Shown here: positions 58,013-64,000 of the stretch, in pieces
How positions within the stretch are numbered: position 1 is the stretch's first letter
Layout of the letters: each line of letters starts with the position of its first letter
NCBI GenBank assembly: GCA_028554755.1
Contig: JAPTOF010000017.1
Location: forward strand, 9,176,001 to 9,240,000
Source of the DNA: Cordia subcordata
Lineage: Eukaryota > Streptophyta > Magnoliopsida > Boraginales > Cordiaceae
Direction: 5' to 3'
Length of the DNA: 64,000 nt
Translations under genes and position numbers: made by a program
The notes under the pieces: generated by a model
Databases searched by the model: none
What the model was told of the DNA's origin: nothing
The model's input: the letters and a program-made list of their open reading frames with translations, nothing else

Positions 58013-60284
58013 TCAATACTGAGAAGGCGTGTAATAATCGGGCCTCCGACCCCTGCTGGTCCAGTCGGGTAAAACGCGTGGCGGTGGATGCAGTGACTGT
58101 GTGCGTCTATGAGTACGACGCAGTCGATGGTCCTCCTCGAACACCAGCTCAGCAGTCTGATCATCTATCAGATAATCACTGGTAGATAACGGCCCCTGCG
58201 GTAGCGTGTTCAAGGTGTTGTGACGAACCGTCATACTCAAACTGGCTAAACCTACCATGGTTTGACGGCATGTATGAAGTGCTAGGATCGACCCACGGAC
58301 TGCCGTACTCGAACTGGCTAGACCTACCAGGCTGCGGCGGCGTGTATGAAGTGCTGGGCTCCTGAGTGGTATAATGATGACGGCTCCGCTGTCCCGACCG
58401 ATGTAAAGTTTGTGGAGGCGGTTGCAGATGTTGGACGTCATACATGGTTGTCGTGTCGTCCAACAGGTGCTCATGCTGGGTCTGCTGAAGTACGGTCTGG
58501 CCTCTGATGTGCAGGACCTGCAGATGACTCATCATATAATCAAGAGTAGCCGTATCTACTCGTAATTCTCCCGCCTCGTACTGCCGTATAATACTCTCAC
58601 TGTGGTTAACCACATGCTGAGCGTATGCCGCCTAAAGAAAAATTTCAGAAATTTTAATAGGTATTGCATCAATGCGTACTAAATTCGAATTTATGGGAAA
58701 ACATTCAAATTGCACTAACTAAACTGTTCTCATCGTGGGCCAACGCAACGTAGCCGTCATCTGTATGACTAGTCCGAGGGTGTCCAGCATGTAGTATGGT
58801 TATCCCTCGGTACCATCTCATATACGCCCTCAAAGCCCTCGGATCGGGAAAGTCCTCTAACTCCGTCGCCACAACGGTGTTTTCCCAATTGACCCATGTC
58901 GACTGCCGAATTATATTGTTCGGCTGTAATCTTCTCTTTCCCGTCCTGGTGCTTCTGCCACGCTGGTGGATTAACGGGGATCGTCTGCCGCATGCTGAAC
59001 TGCCGAAGTACCCGATCAGGACGGTGCCACTCAACCCGCATACCAACGATGAGGGGTGCGCATGCTCGCCACGCTTCCGCATTTTCCAAACAGTACTGTG
59101 GCAAACCACCCATTGCATGCTCGAATGGCTGCCAAATAAATTGGAAATACAATAATAACGGCATATTAGTTTATAAAACATACAACGTATATTAACAAGG
59201 GAGAGTAATAAATGTGAGATGTAAATTTTTTCAAACCTCGCCGGGCTGCAAGCGGTTAATCATGTCCCGCGCCTCGTTCAAACCAACCCGGCCCGTAACC
59301 CACTTCAGATCCTTCCTTGCAAAGAACATGTAGCCGCGTGGTGGGCCTGGCAACGGGAAATCAGGGTGAACAGCTTGCCCATCCCTCTGATGGTGCCTAT
59401 CCGTCTGCTCACACAGTGTTGGCTTAAAGCCGTGAATCTGTCCCAAGCAAAAAACTGCATTGTACAAGATAATTATATTATAAGCGATATCGTCTTCAAA
59501 TATCATTAACAATAATGAGATGAGTAAGTGTGTTACTGAATGAGCATGAATGACCCGCATATGCCTCTACAATCACGGCAACAAGCCTTACAAAGCCATC
59601 TATACAGATGCGCTAGGCATGCTGCCCCCCAATTATATTCACTTATATGATCAAAGTCAATCAAAAAGTCTAACCAATGTAACGATAATTTATTTCCTGT
59701 CGACGGTGAACATATGGGTGCCGAATAACAAAAAATTCCACAAACGGGCCCGCCGTTCTGCTTCCTCCACATCAGGATTCCCCGGAGTGCCTTGGGCTAC
59801 GTACAATTCCCTCAGATGGGGTATGTTAATCGAACTTCCACTAATTTTGTCCAAAGATACATATACCCCCATATACTGATGAATACGTGTCCGCCACTCT
59901 TCCGGAGTTCGACTAGTATCGTCGAGCACCGGGACAACCTGACCAACAATCAGTAATCCCCAATATACAGAGACATCCTGGAGTGTGATCGTGGCCTCGC
60001 CTACAGGCAAATGAAATGTATGCGTCTCTGGTCGCCACCTCTCAATCAAGGCAGTAATAAAAGGATTGTCAACCTGATGGAAGCGCGCCGCATAACATCC
60101 AAAAAAATCTGGCTCTCAATAAAGCCGTCTGCACAGCAGGATGCTCCGTCCATAGGAATAACTCTCTATCACTCCTATAAATCTTGTGTTCCTCTAACTG
60201 ATGGGGTGACGACAAATAATTCACCGGGTGGTCATAGTAATAGCATAACACTGAACTATCGCTAGGAGCTGGTCTATGAGCCAT
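58013..60284 (-). pseudogene. Plant mobile domain (PMD) gene, MAIN/MAIL1-like, captured in the MULE
   Basis: The frame starts at ATG 60284 (MAHRPAPSDSS) and runs through LLRARFF to a frameshift in a T7 run (60101-60107). The next frame continues GCYAARFHQVDNPFITALIE and RWRPETHTFHLPVGE, a PMD hallmark. A second frameshift near 59705 precedes DFDHISEYNWGAACLAHLYR. Later exon-like stretches give KPTLCEQTDRHHQ...GLNEARDMINRLQPGE (59550-59237) and WQPFEHAMGGLPQYCLENAE...VEWHRPDRVLRQFSM (about 59140-58700), then a Gln/Ser-rich C terminus near 58613-58176. GT/AG borders are plausible at the gaps. Host PMD proteins help silence transposons and maintain genome stability; versions inside MULEs are known. 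With two frameshifts this copy is probably inactive. Confidence 0.85.
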
Positions 60285-60299
60285 AGATCCTACGAGCAT

Positions 60300-61620
60300 T
60301 AAGTAAATTAAAAAAAATATAAAAGTACTAATTATTACTAATTAATTTAAAACTGCAACCTTAATATTTAACTAATTTTGCTAACTTTGTAAAATTCATA
60401 ATATTTTAATTTTTCTACATTCATACTATTTAAAATTACATCGATTAATACATCCCATCATCATAAAAATATTAATATTCCAAATAATAAATCAACATAT
60501 AATTAACATATAAAATAAACCAACATGATTAATATTCCACTAAAATAAACAATAGTCTAATTTTGAAATTTAATGTATTAAGCAACATATAATAAACATA
60601 TAAAATAAACCAACACAATTAATATTCCACTAAAATAAACAATAATATAATTTTCAAATTAAAGTTGCACAACAAATAAAATTATTACTGCTTAATATTA
60701 TCTAAACGTCAAAAATTTATTACTAATTACTTTAGAACTACAACTTTAATATTGAACAAATATATCACTTCATCTTAAAATTACTAATAATGAACATAAT
60801 TAATCCTAAAACTCCACTAAAACCCTAACTTCAGTTACTTACTATATGCCCTATAACTTTAATTTTCTCATTTCTTAAATTTTATATTATTTAAAATTTA
60901 TAAAAATTCATGTTAAATACTTTAGAACTACACCGTATAATACTTAATTATTACATGACGCCATCTTAAATTGACTAATAATTAACATAATTAATCCTAA
61001 AATTCCACTAAAACCCTTAAACGCCACTAAAACCCTAAAACTCCATATGATTAATTGAATAATTATAAATTCACCCTAATTATATGCATACTGATTATAT
61101 GTACACAAATTATATACACAATGATTAATACATCCTATCATCATAAAATGATTAATGTTCCAGAAATAAATCAACATATAATTAACATATAAATTAAACG
61201 AACAAAATTAATATTCCACTAAACTAAACAATTGTCTATTTTTAATTTTAACGTATTAAGCAACATATAATTAACATATAAAATAAACCAATATGATTAA
61301 TATTTCACTAAACTAAACAATAATATGATTTTCAAATTAGACGTAGGCAACATGTAATTAACATATAATTTCGAAATTTAACATCATATAAATTAAACAA
61401 ACAAACACATTAAAAAATATAAATTCGGTACCAAAAAAAAAGAGAAAACTTACAAGATTTAGGCAAAATCCTAGGATGTGGAAAATTTGTAGTAAATTTT
61501 TGAATTGTATGGGAGAAAAATGAGAGAGGGAGAGAGCAAAAGAGGAGAGGGAGAGAGCAAAAGAGGAGAGGAGAGGTGAGATTTCGGATGGAAGAGGATG
61601 GTTCGTGGGGGGTTTAAATA
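60300..61620. repeat. AT-rich internal repeats upstream of the PMD gene
   Basis: Four related ~90-bp units start CAACATATAATTAACATATA or close to it: near 60491, 60583, 61173 and 61262. Each runs through AATATTCCACTAAA(A/C)TAAAC. They form two tandem pairs about 680 bp apart. A purine-rich GAGAGGGAGAGAGCAAAAGA repeat lies at 61525-61580. This region would contain the PMD promoter. Confidence 0.75.
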
Positions 61621-61627
61621 GTAGACG

Positions 61628-62060
61628 AGTCGAACTTCAGAAGTTCGACATCGAGGAACAAAAACTCGATTTCGAACTTCTGAAGTTCGATTTTATATGT
61701 ATTTTGAATTTCTGAAGTTCGACATCGATTTTCGAGATTCTGCTTTAATGCCCTATCTGTTATGTGCAGCGATACACGCGCGTTATCGACCTTTCAAATT
61801 TCGATAATGGCCAGCTGTGTTCCAGCAGTCAAACTTCAAAAGTTCGAATCAAGGAACAAAAGCTAGATATTGAACTTCGGAAGTTCGAGTATACTGACAT
61901 CCACTCAGTCGAACTTCAGAAGTTCGTATCCGAGCTTCTAAAGTTCGAATTCTTAGTTGGATTTCAGAAGTTCAATATCTCATATTATAATATCTTTTTT
62001 TTTTCTCTTCACATAGTCGAACTTTGTAAATTCGTTTTCGAACTTCGTAAGTTCGAAAAA
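61628..62060. repeat. Right subterminal array of palindromes
   Basis: TCGAACTTC(A/T)GAAGTTCGA and close variants occur near 61631, 61672, 61708, 61832, 61879, 61911, 61936 and 62036. They mirror the array at the left end of the MULE. The 115-codon ORF across this stretch is a by-product. Confidence 0.88.
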
Positions 62061-62149
62061 TCTACTTTTGCTACTTCCCTCAAAACTGGGTTATTTTTGG
62101 AAGCAAATTAAAAAATAAGGTTAAAAATAAAAATAACCCGTACAAATAG

Positions 62150-64000
62150 ACCAATTGAGCCCGTTGCTGCTCCCTGACCTAAATGGACACGTGGCATCTT
62201 TTGGAAATAGTTTCATGGATGCGCCACCAGTGTAGAGGGCGATGCCAGCATTTCAATTTGAAGAAGAAATTGTACATAAATTGGTTAAAAAAAATAATTT
62301 CCTGTTTAATAGTTTTTCCACCCTACCAATAGCCTGTTTGGCTCTGCTTATTTTGCAGCTTATAAATTCATAGAAAAAAATACTTTTATATATATATGTA
62401 TGTATGTATATTTATTATATATAGCTTATATTACATGAATGAAGAAAGAAAATATCACTTGTAAAATTCTTTCATTGAGAGTGCAATCATGATAGGACTC
62501 GAGGAAAAAGCCTTGTCCTACTTGTCTAACAATGCTACATCTATCTTTTAATATATAGATATAGTGTGTGAACATAGTGTCATGTTCGTCGTTTGTATTA
62601 ATTAAATAGTGCACTAGCTATTATCGATCGAAAGAGAATTGTATAGAATTAAATTTTTATTTATTTACTCTTCAATATTATTGTCGAGATTATTTAACCA
62701 CAAACAGCTAGCTAGGTAATGTTTTGGTATCAATAGACACAGCTAAGATATCATAACCACCAAATGCTAGTGATTACAGGAATCTATTCTTTAGACCAAA
62801 AGCCAGTAGTGTTTTGAGTTGCCTTTGGAAAACTGATTCTAACCAATTTGGTGGTTGTGAATTATTTTCAATACTTATAAGCACTAAGAATTTTGACTAA
62901 TATGGAGTTGTAATTTATATTAATGCGTATTCTGAGATGAGCATAGAAAATGTTATAGAAGTAACTCCCAAAGTGGGCACAAAGTGAACATTGTAAGCAC
63001 TTTTTTGAAAAGGCTTGCTACTAAAAAAGCTATTAACTTATTGGCCATTTAGACAAACTTTTAACGAATAACCTTCCAGCTAAATGCCATCTTTATGCTA
63101 GTGCTTAATATACATCATGTTGAAAAGGGTGGGAAAAAGTACGGCTTAGATTTGGAGCAGGAGCAATATATTGTGAGCTTCTTGAGGATTTAGAGTGTGC
63201 AATGAAGCAAACTGTGTGCAAGTTCGCCTTTATAATTAAAATAACTGATTTATTACAAAATACCTTAAAAGTTTGTATCTTTTAATTCTAGGGTTATTTT
63301 TTTGTTGGTTATTTTGTTTGTATCTCAAAAGAATATTTTATTTCTCACATTGAAAAAATAATAAAATTTTTCTCACCTTATATTAGTTTACATTTTAGTA
63401 GGCTTGTGAAAGATGGAATAAAAGAATTGGCTCGCGCGCATGAGGGTTGGACCATTAGTTTAAATTGGTGGATTTGCCCCCAAAATATACGTGAGGCCCG
63501 ATCCAAACTATCTTTTGAAAAGCAATAATTCGAATTTTGCTCCTCGTATTTAATTTTTTTTGAACAAATAAACACATGTGACTCAAAATCTAGCTGCAGC
63601 TGCTTATGTTTCTCTTCTTACTGTTGAAGACCAGATATTTCTCAGGGTTAGCTGCATCATTTTCGAGCTAGTCTGTTGAGCTTGAAGCCTATGAATAACC
63701 CTCCATTCTCCATGCTAAACACAACTTAGAAAATCCTTCTCCTCTACTCTGTTCAAAATATTTCATATTCGACTGCTGGGTATTTCATATTAAATTTCTT
63801 TCTACTGTTCTTGAACCTAGTTCAAAACTAGAAGAGCTTGTTGAATCTTAAGGGATACGCTTACAGTTGGGCGAAATATCCTTAAGGACAATGTTCATAA
63901 CACGCCTCAAGCTACTATTGATTTTGCTACATTTCTTTTGCACTTGTTATACAATTGTGTTTATTTCCTTTAGACTACATTTTCCAACATTTTTAAGAAT
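62150..64000. other. Right flank of the MULE, no gene recognised
   Basis: Mostly AT-rich. A MITE-type end (GCCTGTTTGGCTCTGCTTAT) appears at 62331 without an obvious partner. A TATG/TA microsatellite lies near 62385-62425. Short ORFs (62426-62614 and 63378-63575, both minus) have no recognisable domain. Confidence 0.5.

Larger units (their letters stand above)
54190..62139. mobile_element. Complete Mutator-like element (MULE) carrying MURA and PMD genes
   Basis: A 7,950-bp element. The terminal inverted repeats start GGGTTATTTTTATTTTTAAC; the first 91 bp of the left end match the inverted right end with 4 mismatches. It is flanked by a perfect 10-bp target duplication GTACAAATAG (54180-54189 and 62140-62149). 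Inside are a MURA transposase relic (+, 55146-57777) and a plant mobile domain gene relic (-, 58013-60284), converging. Subterminal regions on both sides carry many palindromes of the TTCGAACTTC-n-GAAGTTCGAA type. The good ends and perfect target duplication point to a fairly recent insertion, while both genes are broken, so movement would need proteins from elsewhere. Confidence 0.95.

Noticed and set aside
61628..62060. Palindromes of the MULE considered as heat-shock elements (GAA/TTC units)
   Set aside because: Heat-shock elements need GAAnnTTC spacing; here the units are adjacent or one base apart.

Overview
This is nuclear DNA from a flowering plant, most likely a eudicot. Genes are interrupted by short AT-rich introns. 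The gene set is plant-specific: a CYP72A P450, a DYW-type PPR protein, a class II trehalose-phosphate synthase, a plastid NFU scaffold and F-box proteins. Intergenic DNA is AT-rich and full of transposon remains and microsatellites. I cannot name the species. All exon models come from splice signals, reading phase and protein similarity recalled from memory; no database was searched.

Layout. 1-2 kb: dispersed and tandem repeats. 2.0-6.4 kb (+): five-exon CYP72A-like P450. 6.4-10.4 kb: no convincing gene, two small tandem duplications. 10.4-11.8 kb (-): F-box protein 1. 11.8-17.5 kb: a large duplicated segment whose two copies carry different insertions, including a 99-bp AG microsatellite. 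17.6-20.0 kb (+): intronless PPR-DYW protein. 20.1-22.9 kb: two broken RNase H-like fragments of non-LTR retroelements and two tRNA genes (Glu-TTC and Val-TAC, both -). 24.0-25.3 kb (+): F-box protein 2, a relative of the first. 26.6-30.3 kb (+): Mpv17/PMP22 membrane protein. 31 kb (-): frameshifted cysteine-rich, proline-tailed secreted-peptide-like locus. 31.7-32.5 and 39.5-40.0 kb: two inverted copies of one hAT-like element. 35.7-38.5 kb (+): RING-H2 E3 ligase with a SINE in intron 1. 41.9-43.8 kb (+): plastid NFU protein. 46.6-50.0 kb (-): class II TPS (TPS7-like), with a 5'-leader intron and a possible uORF. 53.4-54.0 kb: two MITEs side by side. 54.2-62.1 kb: one complete 7.95-kb Mutator-like element (MULE). 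The rest is AT-rich and gene-poor.

The most interesting object is the MULE. It has 91-bp terminal inverted repeats with 4 mismatches and a perfect 10-bp target-site duplication. It carries a decayed MURA transposase on + and a decayed plant mobile domain (PMD, MAIN/MAIL1-like) gene on -, the two converging. Both subterminal regions are packed with variants of one ~21-bp palindrome (TTCGAACTTC-n-GAAGTTCGAA). Its intact ends suggest it could still be moved by a transposase acting in trans.

The host genes look functionally independent: specialised metabolism (CYP72A), organelle RNA editing (PPR-DYW), protein turnover (F-box, RING), plastid Fe-S assembly (NFU) and sugar signalling (TPS). This is normal for a plant chromosome and no operon-like linkage is implied.
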